Shown here piece after piece: positions 9,687 to 19,148 of a stretch of DNA of 64,000 nucleotides (positions are counted from its first letter, which is position 1; each line of letters opens with the position of its first letter). Both the position numbers and the translations under genes were made by a program. The notes below the pieces were generated by a model that saw only the letters and a program-made list of their open reading frames with translations, was not told the origin of the DNA and ran no database searches. This DNA comes from Planctomycetota bacterium (GTDB lineage: Bacteria; Planctomycetota; Phycisphaerae; SM23-33): contig JAKJER010000003.1 of assembly GCA_022705325.1 (NCBI GenBank), forward strand, positions 245,419-309,418. Direction: 5' to 3'.

Positions 9687-10532
9687 TTGACAAGGCACGG
9701 CAGAATGTGGATCGCGGCGGGGATCTTGTTGGTTCTGGCAGGCCGACTGCAGGCGAACGATCAGCGCACGTTCGCCCGCGTCTGCACGCGCTGCCATTCG
9801 GTGGAGGGCCAAACGCCCTCGGAACGGTCGGCCAAGGCGTGGGAATTGACGATTGAGCGGATGGCCCGCTACGCCGAGAACAACGAGATGACGGCGTTTA
9901 CCGACCGGGAAGCCGAGGCGGTCTTGCGGTTCCTGGTGAGCTTCCCCGAGGGCAAGGTGATCGAGTTGGACCACGTGACGCTGCCGACTTCAGAGCCGCC
10001 CGCAGCAGACGCATCCCAAGTCCAACCGATCGCAGTCCAGGGTCAGGCCGCCCCCGCCCCCTCCAGCCAGCCGACCGTGGCGACAAGCGGGGCGGCATCG
10101 GCGCCGGCGTCCGCGGCCGCGAGGGCGGCTCCTGTCAAGCTGCCTCCCCTGCCGCCCCCCCCGCTGCCTATGGCGCTGCTGTCGTGGGCCAAGTCTACCG
10201 GCTACGTCGCTTTGGCGATCCTGGCGGCGCTTGTGTTCACCGGCGTGACGCGAAGACAAATCGGGCGGGCGTTCCCCCGCTTGCACGTGAGCCTGGCGGC
10301 GATGTTGGCCCTGTGCGCGGTATTCCATTCGGTCGTCTTCGTCTGGCGATACGGGGCCCCGCACATCCTGTGGTTCTGGTTCGGCCTGATCGCCCTGGGC
10401 GTGGTCGTCGCGGCCCTGCTGGGTGGGGCCTACCGTCGGCGGATGCACGGGCTGTTGTTCCGGCTGCACAAGGCGGCCGCCCTCGTGGCCCTGTGCCTCA
10501 CGCTGCTGCACTGGGTCTGGTACTACCTGTAG
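9687..10532 (+). CDS. Mono-haem cytochrome c fused to a four-helix membrane cytochrome b-like domain
   Basis: A 281-residue protein. A TTG start at 9687 is preferred because AAGGAG sits seven bases upstream; the next ATG (9705) would lie 25 bases from it. A short signal-anchor is followed by a single haem-c site CTRCH (C33, C36, H37). The linker is rich in Pro and Ala (about 115-170). The C-terminal ~110 residues contain four predicted membrane helices with histidines suited to b-haem ligation (in RLHVS, VFHSV, RLHKA and LLHWVW), resembling ferric-reductase/cytochrome b561-type cores. Expected role is electron transfer between the membrane quinone pool and periplasmic carriers. It runs towards the next gene with two bases between the stop codons. 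The opposite domain order in that neighbour suggests a shared respiratory task. Confidence 0.75.
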   Translation: MTRHGRMWIAAGILLVLAGRLQANDQRTFARVCTRCHSVEGQTPSERSAKAWELTIERMARYAENNEMTAFTDREAEAVLRFLVSFPEGKVIELDHVTLPTSEPPAADASQVQPIAVQGQAAPAPSSQPTVATSGAASAPASAAARAAPVKLPPLPPPPLPMALLSWAKSTGYVALAILAALVFTGVTRRQIGRAFPRLHVSLAAMLALCAVFHSVVFVWRYGAPHILWFWFGLIALGVVVAALLGGAYRRRMHGLLFRLHKAAALVALCLTLLHWVWYYL

Positions 10533-10534
10533 GT

Positions 10535-12103
10535 TCACTCGGGCTGAGTGGCGGGTTTGGGCTCCGGCGGGAGGACTTCCCGCCAGAGCTTGAGAGCCAG
10601 GTCGGGATGGTGCATCGTCACCTTCCTGGCCAACTCGATCTTCTCCTTCAGGCGGGCCAACTCAGCCCCCTCCAGTTCGCTGTCGGCCAGCAACGTCTCG
10701 GCCCGCACCCGCAGACGGGTCAGCGCGTCCATGATCAGGAAGAAGCCCCGGTCATTGTCGTGGCATTTGACGCAGGCATCGACGTACTGCGACGGTGACT
10801 GGACCGCGGCCTTGTGGCAATGATCGCAGCGGATGTTTCGGATCGCGAAGTGGTTATGAGGCTCGACAAGCTGCCGTCCGGCCACCTTGCCCTGGAAGAA
10901 CGCCGCGATGTCCGTGTGGCAGGCATCACACTTGGTCTGGCCCAGCATGTAGGCGAACGTGGGGCCTTCCTTGCCCTGGCGCTGGTGGCAGGCGGGGCAA
11001 TCCAGCTTCGCGTGCGGCCCCTCCAGTGGGAAGCGGGCCAGGCGGTGGTTGAACATCTGGCGGTCGAGCGGGCGGACATCGGCATCTCGGCCGCGGTGCT
11101 CGCGGTGGCAGGTGCCGCAACGACCATCGAGCAGGCCGTGATAGCCCTGCTTTTCTCGCATGACCTGTCGCATGGCCTGATGGCACTCGATACATTTCTC
11201 CGACGGGGCCGACGTGGTCGGATTATGGCACGCGTCGCAGTGCGCGCCGGCGTGGGCAGCACTGAGGGGCCCGGGTGTGAGGCCTCGAATAAGCAGGCCG
11301 ACCCGTGACGCCTGGCCAAGCCGCTCCCTTAGCTTGGCCGGACCGTAGGACCAGACAGAAGCGACGGTGGCCACGACCAACGCCAGCAGCGTGAGCGCAG
11401 CCGCGGCGAAGGAGATCATGCTGGCCTCGTGCGCCTGCGACGGCGTGGGATCGTCCAGCCAACCGGGATGGTGTTCCTTCGCATACTCCCGGCTGACGTA
11501 ACCCGTGAACATGCCTGAGAGCGAGCGGCGGGTCTGGGGATTGACCAGCGAGAGGAACAGGTGCAGCAGGAGAAAGAACAGGGCCGGGATGAAGAACGCG
11601 ACATGCAGGGCCCAAGCCAGCAAGGCCCCTCGTGCGACGAGCATCCAGACGCCGGTCACGATGAATCCCGGCACGAGCACCGCCAGCACCAACAGGTGCA
11701 GCTTCTGGCCCGGGTTAAACCGCCCCACAGCGGGCATGGGCGTCCGCGGACGGACCACCTTGACGAAGGCCCGCCCCAACCAGACCAGGTCGCGGCGGTC
11801 CCAGCGGAGACATTCGCGCAGCGTGTCCCAGAGCCGCCTGAAAGTCCGCGTCCACAGCGAGACAAAGACGGTGACCGCCAGTGCGAGGATCCACAGCCCG
11901 GCGGCCGCCTTATGCACGGCGGCCAGCGTCCGCCCGGCGGGGCTATCGCCCAGGAGATTTCGCAGGAGAATCAACCCACCGGTGGTCATCAGCACCGGAT
12001 AGGGAATGGCCTGCCACCAGTGGAAGGCGATCTCCATGGAGCTGAAGCGGCGGACGCGCGGAGAAGCGGACGCGGACCGGTTCGGGGACGATGGTTCGGT
12101 CAT
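10535..12103 (-). CDS. Cytochrome b561-like membrane domain fused to a seven-haem cytochrome c domain
   Basis: A 522-residue protein. The ATG at 12103 has AGGAC just upstream. The N-terminal ~240 residues hold several membrane helices with paired histidines (EIAFHWW, AVHKAAAG, LLHLFLS) as in cytochrome b561/formate-dehydrogenase gamma families. After a further helix (near 250) come seven CXXCH sites: CDACH, CIECH, CGTCH, CPACH, CDACH, CDHCH and CVKCH. A final ~60-residue helical tail is likely soluble. Known analogues pass electrons from quinol to periplasmic multihaem chains. Here both parts sit in one polypeptide. It converges on the c-b fusion to its left; the two are probably functional partners although on opposite strands. 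Confidence 0.85.
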   Translation of the reverse strand: MTEPSSPNRSASASPRVRRFSSMEIAFHWWQAIPYPVLMTTGGLILLRNLLGDSPAGRTLAAVHKAAAGLWILALAVTVFVSLWTRTFRRLWDTLRECLRWDRRDLVWLGRAFVKVVRPRTPMPAVGRFNPGQKLHLLVLAVLVPGFIVTGVWMLVARGALLAWALHVAFFIPALFFLLLHLFLSLVNPQTRRSLSGMFTGYVSREYAKEHHPGWLDDPTPSQAHEASMISFAAAALTLLALVVATVASVWSYGPAKLRERLGQASRVGLLIRGLTPGPLSAAHAGAHCDACHNPTTSAPSEKCIECHQAMRQVMREKQGYHGLLDGRCGTCHREHRGRDADVRPLDRQMFNHRLARFPLEGPHAKLDCPACHQRQGKEGPTFAYMLGQTKCDACHTDIAAFFQGKVAGRQLVEPHNHFAIRNIRCDHCHKAAVQSPSQYVDACVKCHDNDRGFFLIMDALTRLRVRAETLLADSELEGAELARLKEKIELARKVTMHHPDLALKLWREVLPPEPKPATQPE

Positions 12104-12344
12104 GTCATGTCCTGCTGTCGAATCGATGAGGAACCAAGACCCTCGCCATCGCACACAGGCGAGCGGTTCGAGGCAATTCTATCGTCATCGACCGGCCCGC
12201 ACCATGGCGTTTTCGCGGCTGGCACAGGGCGATAATCAGGTTCGACTGGGGATTGACAGGTTCCCGTCCGCGCGGGATAATCCAGATGTGTGAGGTTCGA
12301 CATTTCCAGACGAACGGCTGCTGTGCAAGAAACTGGAGGCTGAG
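12104..12344. other. Divergent intergenic region
   Basis: 241 bases between the b-c7 cytochrome gene (minus strand) and the PEP-CTERM gene (plus strand). It contains the plus-strand promoter given separately. I see no small gene or RNA here. Confidence 0.6.
12253..12281 (+). promoter_or_regulatory. Sigma-70-type promoter for the PEP-CTERM gene
   Basis: TTGACA (12253-12258) and GATAAT (12276-12281) are separated by 17 bases. The start codon follows 63 bases after the -10 box, with TGGAGG as ribosome site. Confidence 0.7.
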
Positions 12345-13718
12345 ATGAAAGGCGCAATTAGACAAGTCGTGGTCTATTCTGTTGTGGCATTGTTGGCGGG
12401 CAACGCGATGGGGGCGACGCTGAGCGTCTCCGCTACGGCGCCGACAGTTGACCAGGCCGACATCGCCCAATTGACCGGTTTTAGAGACATCGGTGGCAAT
12501 GAGGGCCACATCTGGTCCAACCGCCCGGTGCAGGGCCAGACGTTCACCACGGGGTACAACTCGGCCGGGTATGAGCTGCGGGCCATCACCCTGCAGAACT
12601 ACAACAACACCATCAACGGCAGCGCCGGGGCGTTCACCGTCCGGGTAGGAACGGTGACAGGCAACACCATGGCCGCGTTCCGGTCGGAGACGACGCCCTC
12701 CGGCGCCTCGTACGTGCCGGGCAACTACATCACCGCCACACTGGCCAGCCCGCTGTACCTGGCGCCCAATACGCTGCACGGGTTCGACTGGGGCAGCAGC
12801 GGCAGCGGGTTCGTGACGGCCAACAACCTCGACAGCGACGGCAACGTCTACGCGGGCGGCACGGCCTACAGCAGCGGGGCCAACAGCATTCCCGCAGATA
12901 CGAACCTGCTCTTCCGCGCTGGCGACCGCGTCTTCCACCTGGACATGCAGTCGGTCCTGCCCCGCCCGGTTCTGGAGTACCACTTCAGCGACGCCGTCGG
13001 CTCAGTCGTGCCCAATCACGGCACTGCGGGTCCGGCCGGCAACGCTACGCTTGTAAGCGGCACTACTCTGGCGCCCGCTCAGTCGGTGATCGAGAACGTC
13101 AACACCGCCCTGGTCATCGACAGTAACACCGACGCCATGATTGCCCCGGAATTGGAATTGCTGGACATGTCCAATGATCTGACCATTGCCTTTGCCGTCC
13201 GTCCGAACTCGATCGGCAACTGGCAGGACATGATGGGTGATCGCGACGCGGGCACAGCCGGCAACCAAGGCCGCGGCTGGAACCTTCAGTGCATGAGCAA
13301 CGGCGTGGGCCGCTTGCGCATCCGCAACGGCGGCAGCAACGTCGATCTGGACTCGGCCCAGCAACTCCTGGTGGCCGGCGAGTGGCAGTACATCACGCTT
13401 GTGGCCCGCAACCTGCTCGCGACCGGCACCCATACGGTCGACGTTGACTTCTACCGCAACGGCGAACTGTTCTCCAGCCGTTCGGTGTCCACATCGGTGA
13501 CCATGGGCAACGGGACAGCCGGCTTCACCATCGGCGACGCCATGTGGGATCCCTCGCTGATGGGCCAGTACAGCATGGCTGCCGTTTTCGCCGGCGCCCT
13601 GGACGCCGATGCCGTCCGCCAGCTCTACCAGCAGACGGCTGTGCCCGAGCCGGCCACCATGGGCCTGCTGGCCATGGCCGCGATGGGCCTTGGCGGGTAC
13701 ATCCGGAGGCGGCGTTAG
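12345..13718 (+). CDS. PEP-CTERM anchored LamG/concanavalin-like protein
   Basis: A 457-residue exported protein. Residues 1-24 are a signal peptide (ending NAMGA). Residues about 25-205 form a beta-rich domain without a clear family. Residues about 210-430 look like a LamG/concanavalin A-like jelly roll (with a DMSNDLTIAFAV strand and the usual RNLLATGTHTVDV region). The C terminus carries a textbook PEP-CTERM sorting signal: VPEPATMGLL, a hydrophobic helix and RRRR. In Gram-negative bacteria with an exosortase this signal directs cleavage and surface or matrix attachment. Exosortase is not in the window. It has its own strong promoter and overlaps the next gene's stop by four bases tail to tail. 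Confidence 0.9.
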   Translation: MKGAIRQVVVYSVVALLAGNAMGATLSVSATAPTVDQADIAQLTGFRDIGGNEGHIWSNRPVQGQTFTTGYNSAGYELRAITLQNYNNTINGSAGAFTVRVGTVTGNTMAAFRSETTPSGASYVPGNYITATLASPLYLAPNTLHGFDWGSSGSGFVTANNLDSDGNVYAGGTAYSSGANSIPADTNLLFRAGDRVFHLDMQSVLPRPVLEYHFSDAVGSVVPNHGTAGPAGNATLVSGTTLAPAQSVIENVNTALVIDSNTDAMIAPELELLDMSNDLTIAFAVRPNSIGNWQDMMGDRDAGTAGNQGRGWNLQCMSNGVGRLRIRNGGSNVDLDSAQQLLVAGEWQYITLVARNLLATGTHTVDVDFYRNGELFSSRSVSTSVTMGNGTAGFTIGDAMWDPSLMGQYSMAAVFAGALDADAVRQLYQQTAVPEPATMGLLAMAAMGLGGYIRRRR

Positions 13719-14722
13719 ATCCGCTTGCCTTCCTTGCGTGCCTGGTTGATCTGCTCCCGGCTGCGGTGACGGTAGTCGCGCAGGGGCTCGATTTCGTATT
13801 GGCGGCACAGGTCGCGGACGCGGACGCCCGGGGCGGTCGCCCGCAGTTCGTACCAGCTTTCCATGCCCCACCGCTTCATCTCGACCTTGCCCTTGTTCTC
13901 GGCCAGGAGACGCTCGATCTTCTTGCCGGTGAAGTCGTAGTGGACGAACGTGCGGTCGAGGTCCAGCGTGGCGATCGCCTGCTTGGGCATGGGTTTCTCC
14001 ACGTCGCTCACCGTCACGCCAGCGGCGTCGATCACGTTGCCCCACCCCACCGCCACCACGCAGTAACCGAAGGCCATCGCGTAGGCGTTGAGCACCTGCC
14101 CGCCGCCGTAGGCGCTGGGCCAGAGAACGACGTCGGCCCCCTTCTTGTCCGCCTCCAGCCACAGCTCGGCGAAGTTGGCGTCGAAGCAGGTGAGCATGGC
14201 CACGCGCCCGAAGTCGCAATCGAAGGTCTTGACGCCCTCGCGGCTGACGTTGCAGCCCTCGCCCCAGAAGACGAAGACCTTGCGATAGTACCCGACCGTC
14301 TTGCCCTGACGATCGATGAGGACGGCGGTGTTGAATTGCTCGTCGCCGGCCTGCTCGCGGACTGACGTGACGACGTACATGTGGTACTGGCGGGCGAGGG
14401 CGGCGCAAGCTTGGACGGTCGGCCCGTCGAGCGGCTCGGCCTTGGTGCCCGCGAACTCCTCCGGCAGGCAGGCAATGTCCACGCCCCGTTTACCGGCCAC
14501 GTGAAGGTGCTCCAGGGCGAGCTTGAGCTTCTTGTCCCGGTCGCCCCCGTAGCCGATGGCGATGGTCGCCACCCGCACCTGCCGCCCGGGCAGCTTGTCG
14601 CGATCGATCTGCGGACGGACCTCGACACTCGGCCCACCCGGCTGGGCGGCACCTTCCTGCCACGAAGAAGCCAGGATCGTCACGAACACCGCCGCCGTAG
14701 TCCATCGCAACGCTTGGAACAT
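13715..14722 (-). CDS. Secreted carbon-nitrogen hydrolase (nitrilase superfamily)
   Basis: A 335-residue protein. The ATG at 14722 is chosen because AAGGAG lies six bases before it and because it begins a signal peptide (residues 1-26, ending GAAQP). The Glu-Lys-Cys catalytic triad of the superfamily is in place: E88 in LPEEFAG, K148 in YYRKVF and C179 in LTCFDANF. The family hydrolyses or condenses non-peptide C-N bonds (amides, nitriles, carbamoyl groups). Export is unusual for the superfamily but occurs in planctomycetes. It is the last gene of a minus-strand run with the sialidase-like gene (64-base gap) and the aminotransferase. Confidence 0.85.
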   Translation of the reverse strand: MFQALRWTTAAVFVTILASSWQEGAAQPGGPSVEVRPQIDRDKLPGRQVRVATIAIGYGGDRDKKLKLALEHLHVAGKRGVDIACLPEEFAGTKAEPLDGPTVQACAALARQYHMYVVTSVREQAGDEQFNTAVLIDRQGKTVGYYRKVFVFWGEGCNVSREGVKTFDCDFGRVAMLTCFDANFAELWLEADKKGADVVLWPSAYGGGQVLNAYAMAFGYCVVAVGWGNVIDAAGVTVSDVEKPMPKQAIATLDLDRTFVHYDFTGKKIERLLAENKGKVEMKRWGMESWYELRATAPGVRVRDLCRQYEIEPLRDYRHRSREQINQARKEGKRI

Positions 14723-14786
14723 GACGTTCTCCTTCACCATCGTGCGATTGCGTCGATCTCGCACAGTCCAACGCGGACCCGCGCGT

Positions 14787-16049
14787 TCATTTCCTCTCAG
14801 ACGGATCGTTGTGCAGGGGCAGTTCCGGCAGGCGGGCGGAGTAGAAAACCGCCCGGTGACGGTTGTCGTCGAAGGCGAAGTGCAGCCACCGGCGATCCTT
14901 GCTGACGAAGCCGTCCGGGTAGTTCAGCCGGCCCTTGGGCCCGTCGCAGGACTCCTTCACCAGCACGCGGCGGTAGGGCCAGGTCTTCATCCCGTCGAAG
15001 CTCACCCACAGGGCCATCGGGCTGCGGTGGCTGGGGTTGGGGTTGTGCAGGATCGCCACCGCGTTGCCGCCCAGGCCGTACAGCGTCGCCTTGGAGCCGG
15101 GGTTGGGAACGTCGCTCTTGTGGGCGAAGGCCGGCCAGGTGCGCCCGCCGTCGGCGGACTCGGCGTAATACAGCACGCCGCCCAGGCGGTCGGCCCGGAT
15201 GATCATCGCGATCCGCCCGCCGGCCAATTCGACAATATTGTTCTCCGCCCAGCCGTGGTAGCGGTCGTTGTCGGTGATGCGGATGTCGCCGTGCTCGGAC
15301 CAGGTCTTGCCGCCGTCGCTGCTGATCAGCACGCCGTTTCGCGGATTGCTGACGTAGTGGCCCAGCGCCTTGTGCCAGGGCCTCTCCTCCGGCACCGGGG
15401 GCGGCACGTCCGGACCGGGCCCGAGATAGTGCTGGAAGGGCAGCAGGATCCGCCCGTCGCGCGCAACGACGTGGTTGCGGATGAAGGTGAAGTCGGCCAG
15501 CCGGCCCGGCAACGGCTCGGGCTTGCTCCAGGTGCGGCAGCAGTCGTCGCTGTGCATCATCCACGACTTCCAGTCGCGCCCCCACGTCTGCGAGTGCGTG
15601 GAGAAGAACAGCGTGCATCGCTTGCCGGTCACGATCAGCTCGGTTGCCCCTTGACCGCTCGTCTTTCCCTCACGAGGCAGGCCCGTATCGACACGTTCGA
15701 TCGCCGACCACGTCTTGCCCTGGTCGCGGCTGCGGACGATCCCGATGTAGTTCCTCGGCGAAGGCTCGAAGGTGTCGCCAGCCAGCAGGAACAGCGCCCA
15801 GGAACCGTCGGGCAGTTCGCGGACCATGGTGTCGCAGACCATGGAGTCGGGCTTCTTGCCGTCGTAGGGAATGTTGGTGCGGTCGCGTTTGGCGGCGGCG
15901 GCGGCGAGGCGGTCCCACTCCACGTCCGGGGCTGTGTTCGCCGGCACTCGCGCCTTCGCGTCGGCGGACTTGGCCTGCCCGGCGAGCCCGGAGGCTGGGA
16001 CCGATGAGAAGGCGACAGCCGCCAGAACCAACCCTGTCCATCGCGTCAC
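14787..16049 (-). CDS. Secreted sialidase-like BNR-repeat protein
   Basis: A 420-residue protein. The GTG at 16049 has AAAGGAG seven bases upstream and starts a signal peptide (ending SGLAGQA). Four Asp-box (BNR) motifs mark a six-bladed beta-propeller: [27 protein letters not shown] and SADGGRTWP. An NIPYDG Arg-rich strand near residue 55 may supply part of the sialidase arginine triad, but the triad cannot be fixed by eye. The family contains exo-sialidases and non-catalytic glycan binders. The start lies two bases after the stop of the upstream aminotransferase gene, so the two are translationally linked. Confidence 0.8.
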   Translation of the reverse strand: MTRWTGLVLAAVAFSSVPASGLAGQAKSADAKARVPANTAPDVEWDRLAAAAAKRDRTNIPYDGKKPDSMVCDTMVRELPDGSWALFLLAGDTFEPSPRNYIGIVRSRDQGKTWSAIERVDTGLPREGKTSGQGATELIVTGKRCTLFFSTHSQTWGRDWKSWMMHSDDCCRTWSKPEPLPGRLADFTFIRNHVVARDGRILLPFQHYLGPGPDVPPPVPEERPWHKALGHYVSNPRNGVLISSDGGKTWSEHGDIRITDNDRYHGWAENNIVELAGGRIAMIIRADRLGGVLYYAESADGGRTWPAFAHKSDVPNPGSKATLYGLGGNAVAILHNPNPSHRSPMALWVSFDGMKTWPYRRVLVKESCDGPKGRLNYPDGFVSKDRRWLHFAFDDNRHRAVFYSARLPELPLHNDPSERK

Positions 16050-16051
16050 CT

Positions 16052-17254
16052 TCAGGCTCCTTTCGGCTGCTTCATCCAATGGCGCATGGCCCGCGCGAGC
16101 TTGTCGATTTCGCCGGTGGTGACGAACCAAGCGGCGGAGATCCGCAGGAACGCCCGACCGTCCGAACGGGTAATGGGGCACTCGATGCGGTGGTTGTTCC
16201 ACAGCCAGTGATCGGGCGGCGCCTGCTCCGGCGAGGCGAACTCCCCCGCCACCAGCGCGCCCGAGAGTTCGGGGTTCTCCGGCGTGGCCGGCGTCAGGCC
16301 AAGTTCCGCCAGCCGCCTTCGGGCGTGGGTCGCCAGGGCCCGGCAGCGCCCGGCCACCACCAAGTCGCCGCCCAGAAGGTTCCGAAAGTCGAGCGTCGCG
16401 CCGAGGACCATCTGCGGGGTGCGATCTTCGCAGCCGTGGAATTCGTGGCTCTGCTGCCAGTGAGTACCGCCCCAGGGCGTGGACACGTGGGCCAGACGCG
16501 GCTGGTAGCCCCAGCCCCAGCTCGTGATCGGCGGCTGAAGCCTATCCCGCAGCGATCCGCGGGCGTGGAGGAAGCCCACCGTCGCCGGAGCCATCATCCA
16601 TTTGTGGCAGTTGGCGGCATAGAAGTCGGCGCCGATCTTTCGCAGGTCCACCGGGACCATCCCCGGCGCGTGGGCCCCGTCGAGGACGGACACAGCCCCG
16701 CGGCGTCGGGCCAGCCGGCACAGCCGCCCCGCCGGCAGGACCAGCCCCGTCGTGCTGGTCACGTGGCTGAAGAAGAGCACGCGAGTCCGCCGCGTGAAGG
16801 CGGCCTCGAACGCGCGCACGATCTCGTCCGGCCGCTCGCTGCGATACGGCAGAACTACCCGCCGCACCCGCCAGCCACGCCGCTCGCTCAGGCGACGCCA
16901 CAGCAGGTCCATCGCACCGTACTCATGGTCGGTCGTGAGAATCTCGCTCCCGACGGGGAGGTCCAGAGAGTTCGCGACGACGTTAAGACCCCAGGTGACA
17001 TTGGACAGCAGCAGCAGTTCGTCCCGTCGGCACGAGAGATACTCTGCCAGGCGCTGCCGAGACGCCTCCAGCAGGACCGGGCCCTGGCGCCAGAGGAAAT
17101 CGCTCGGCCCGGCCGCCTGGAGCCGTCTCAGTCGCGTCACCTCTTCCAGCACCGGCTTCGGCGTGGGCGACATGGTGCCGGCGTTGAGATTCACTGCGCC
17201 CGCTTCGCGGTGGACGAGGCGCCGCATGGCCTGCCAGTGTCGTGGTTCGTTCAT
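16052..17254 (-). CDS. Class V aminotransferase (cysteine desulfurase/isopenicillin-N epimerase-like)
   Basis: A 400-residue PLP enzyme. The start MNEPRHW is taken because it begins the conserved part; its ribosome site is weak. The PLP signature is present: VLDGAHAPG (D192, H195) and the Schiff-base lysine K218 in AANCHKWM. The closest family style is the epimerase-like branch ([14 protein letters not shown]...), not IscS/NifS, since no active-site Cys loop is obvious. It heads a minus-strand operon with the BNR protein and the nitrilase. No signal peptide is seen, so it is cytoplasmic although its two neighbours are exported. Confidence 0.85.
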   Translation of the reverse strand: MNEPRHWQAMRRLVHREAGAVNLNAGTMSPTPKPVLEEVTRLRRLQAAGPSDFLWRQGPVLLEASRQRLAEYLSCRRDELLLLSNVTWGLNVVANSLDLPVGSEILTTDHEYGAMDLLWRRLSERRGWRVRRVVLPYRSERPDEIVRAFEAAFTRRTRVLFFSHVTSTTGLVLPAGRLCRLARRRGAVSVLDGAHAPGMVPVDLRKIGADFYAANCHKWMMAPATVGFLHARGSLRDRLQPPITSWGWGYQPRLAHVSTPWGGTHWQQSHEFHGCEDRTPQMVLGATLDFRNLLGGDLVVAGRCRALATHARRRLAELGLTPATPENPELSGALVAGEFASPEQAPPDHWLWNNHRIECPITRSDGRAFLRISAAWFVTTGEIDKLARAMRHWMKQPKGA

Positions 17255-17379
17255 GGGCACTACTAGAGCCGATCCGCAGCAACCGGTCAATGGTGAGAAG
17301 TTGACTTGACCGGGGCAACATGGTAACGTCTGATGTTTAGGTTTGGAATACGCCGCAACTTACGCACGTAAGGAGCAGG

Positions 17380-19128
17380 ATGATGACCAGAACGACGATA
17401 TGGCTTTGCGTGGCGGCGCTGCTGACGGCGGCGCCGATGTGGGCCCAGGACCGCACAGACGATGCCGCATCCAGCCGCTATGTAGGCGTAGTCACCGGCG
17501 ACCGGGTGAACGTCCGTGCCGGCCCGGAGACGGGATACGTCATCACGCAGCTTTCTGCGCCCACCCAAGTGACGGTGGTCGGCAAGGTGCCCGGCTGGCT
17601 GAAGATCCTTCCGCCGGCCGATGCCTTCGGCGTCATCAGCAAGCAATACGTCCAGCCGGACGCCACGGGCAAGGTCGGCGCGGTCGCCGGCGACAGCGTG
17701 TTCGTCCGTGCCGGCGGCCCCAAGCGACAGGTAAGCTTTGACGCCCTCCTGGTCCGTCTCAACAAGGGCGACAAGGTCGAGATCATCGGCGAGGTCGGAA
17801 CGTTCTACAAGATCGCGCCGCCCGCCGGCTCGTATTTCTGGATCAGCGACCAGTACGTCCGCTCGTTGACGGCTGCCGACACAGCCGCCCCCGCAGCGCC
17901 GGCCGCTCCGGCCGCACCAGCCGCACCGACCGAGCGGACACTGACCCCGCCGGACGAACCGGGCGGGACTGTCGTGCCGGGCACGACCGAAAGGACCGCC
18001 CCGCCGCCGGCCGCCCCCGCTGAGATCGACACCCCCGCCTCGGTCGCTGCGCAGGCAGCCGGCGTGAAAGAGGCCGAGGAGGCCTGGAAGCGAGAGATGG
18101 CCAAGCCGCACGACCAGCGCGACTACACGGGCATGCTCCAGAAGTATCAGGCCATCGAGCTTCCGGCCGGGCATGCCATGGCACCGGTCGTCCAGGCCAA
18201 GCTCCGCTATATCCAGGAAATGCTCCGATATCAGAAGGAGACCGAGGAGATCGCCCGCCTGGTCCGGGAGGCCCGCACGACCTCCGAACGGTTCGACCAG
18301 GCCCGCGACGAGATCACCGTCACTACCACCACTCGCCCGGTCACCCGGTACGCCGCGCAGGGCATCCTGGCGGCAAGCGACCTGTTCCCCGGCACGGGGG
18401 CCGTACCCAAACGGTGGATCGTTCGAGACCCGCAGACCCTCCGCGTGGATGCCTACGTTCAGGCGACCACCCAGCAGGTCGAGTTAAAACGCTACGAGGG
18501 CAAGCTCGTGGGGATTCACGGCAAGGCCGTCTTTGACGCCGCATTGGGCCTGGACATCGTCGAGGCCGAACGGCTGGTCGTGCTGGACGAATCGGTCAAG
18601 TTGCCCATGCCGCCCCAGCCAATCCTGAAGGTCGAGACGCCCCAACCGAAGCTCGCCCCCACCCCACCGGTGAACGTGCCGGGCCTGGGCAAGCCGGGAG
18701 ATAAGCCCGCCGCCCCGACCAAACCCGCGCCGGTCAAGCCGGCCCCGGTCAAACCTGTTCCTGTCACACCCGCGCCGGCCAAGCTCGCCCCGGTTGAACC
18801 GGCCCCGGTCAAACCTGTTCCTGCCGTACCCGCGCCGGCCAAGCTCGCGCCGGTCGAGCCGGCCCCGGTTAGACCCGATCCCCCACGCCCGGATGCCGAC
18901 AAGCCGATCTTCCCCCCCGAGCCGGCGCCTGCCAAGCCCGCGCCGACCACCAAGCCGGCCACCTCCTCGATCGTCGTGCCCATCCCGCCGCCGCCTCCGG
19001 TGGACACGCGAGTGATCGTGATCCCGCCGACCACACAGCCGGCCCCGACGACCAAGCCAGCGCCCAAGACCAAGCCCGCGAGCGCCATTATCAACCTGCC
19101 CCCGCCGTCGGGCCTGCCTCTGGAATAG
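17380..19128 (+). CDS. Exported SH3-domain protein with Pro/Ala/Lys-rich repeat tail
   Basis: A 582-residue protein with AAGGAG upstream of the start. Residues 1-22 are a signal peptide (ending MWAQ). Two bacterial SH3-like domains follow, about 33-90 (GDRVNVRAGPETGYVITQL) and 95-160 (GDSVFVRAGGP). Then come a Pro/Ala linker (165-215), a helical region (220-330) and a beta-rich segment (about 330-400). The last ~180 residues are a low-complexity tail with a 20-residue period (KPAPVKP, PAPAKLAPVEP). Such proteins usually bind or span the cell wall or envelope. No catalytic domain is seen, so an envelope-structural or scaffolding role is inferred. Confidence 0.75.
   Translation: MMTRTTIWLCVAALLTAAPMWAQDRTDDAASSRYVGVVTGDRVNVRAGPETGYVITQLSAPTQVTVVGKVPGWLKILPPADAFGVISKQYVQPDATGKVGAVAGDSVFVRAGGPKRQVSFDALLVRLNKGDKVEIIGEVGTFYKIAPPAGSYFWISDQYVRSLTAADTAAPAAPAAPAAPAAPTERTLTPPDEPGGTVVPGTTERTAPPPAAPAEIDTPASVAAQAAGVKEAEEAWKREMAKPHDQRDYTGMLQKYQAIELPAGHAMAPVVQAKLRYIQEMLRYQKETEEIARLVREARTTSERFDQARDEITVTTTTRPVTRYAAQGILAASDLFPGTGAVPKRWIVRDPQTLRVDAYVQATTQQVELKRYEGKLVGIHGKAVFDAALGLDIVEAERLVVLDESVKLPMPPQPILKVETPQPKLAPTPPVNVPGLGKPGDKPAAPTKPAPVKPAPVKPVPVTPAPAKLAPVEPAPVKPVPAVPAPAKLAPVEPAPVRPDPPRPDADKPIFPPEPAPAKPAPTTKPATSSIVVPIPPPPPVDTRVIVIPPTTQPAPTTKPAPKTKPASAIINLPPPSGLPLE
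18721..18900 (+). repeat. Three 60-nt tandem repeats in the SH3 protein tail
   Basis: Three in-frame 60-base units start at 18721, 18781 and 18841, encoding a Pro/Ala/Val/Lys-rich 20-residue unit. Units 1 and 2 are almost identical over their second halves. Confidence 0.8.
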
Positions 19129-19148
19129 CCGCCCCAATACGAACGATC

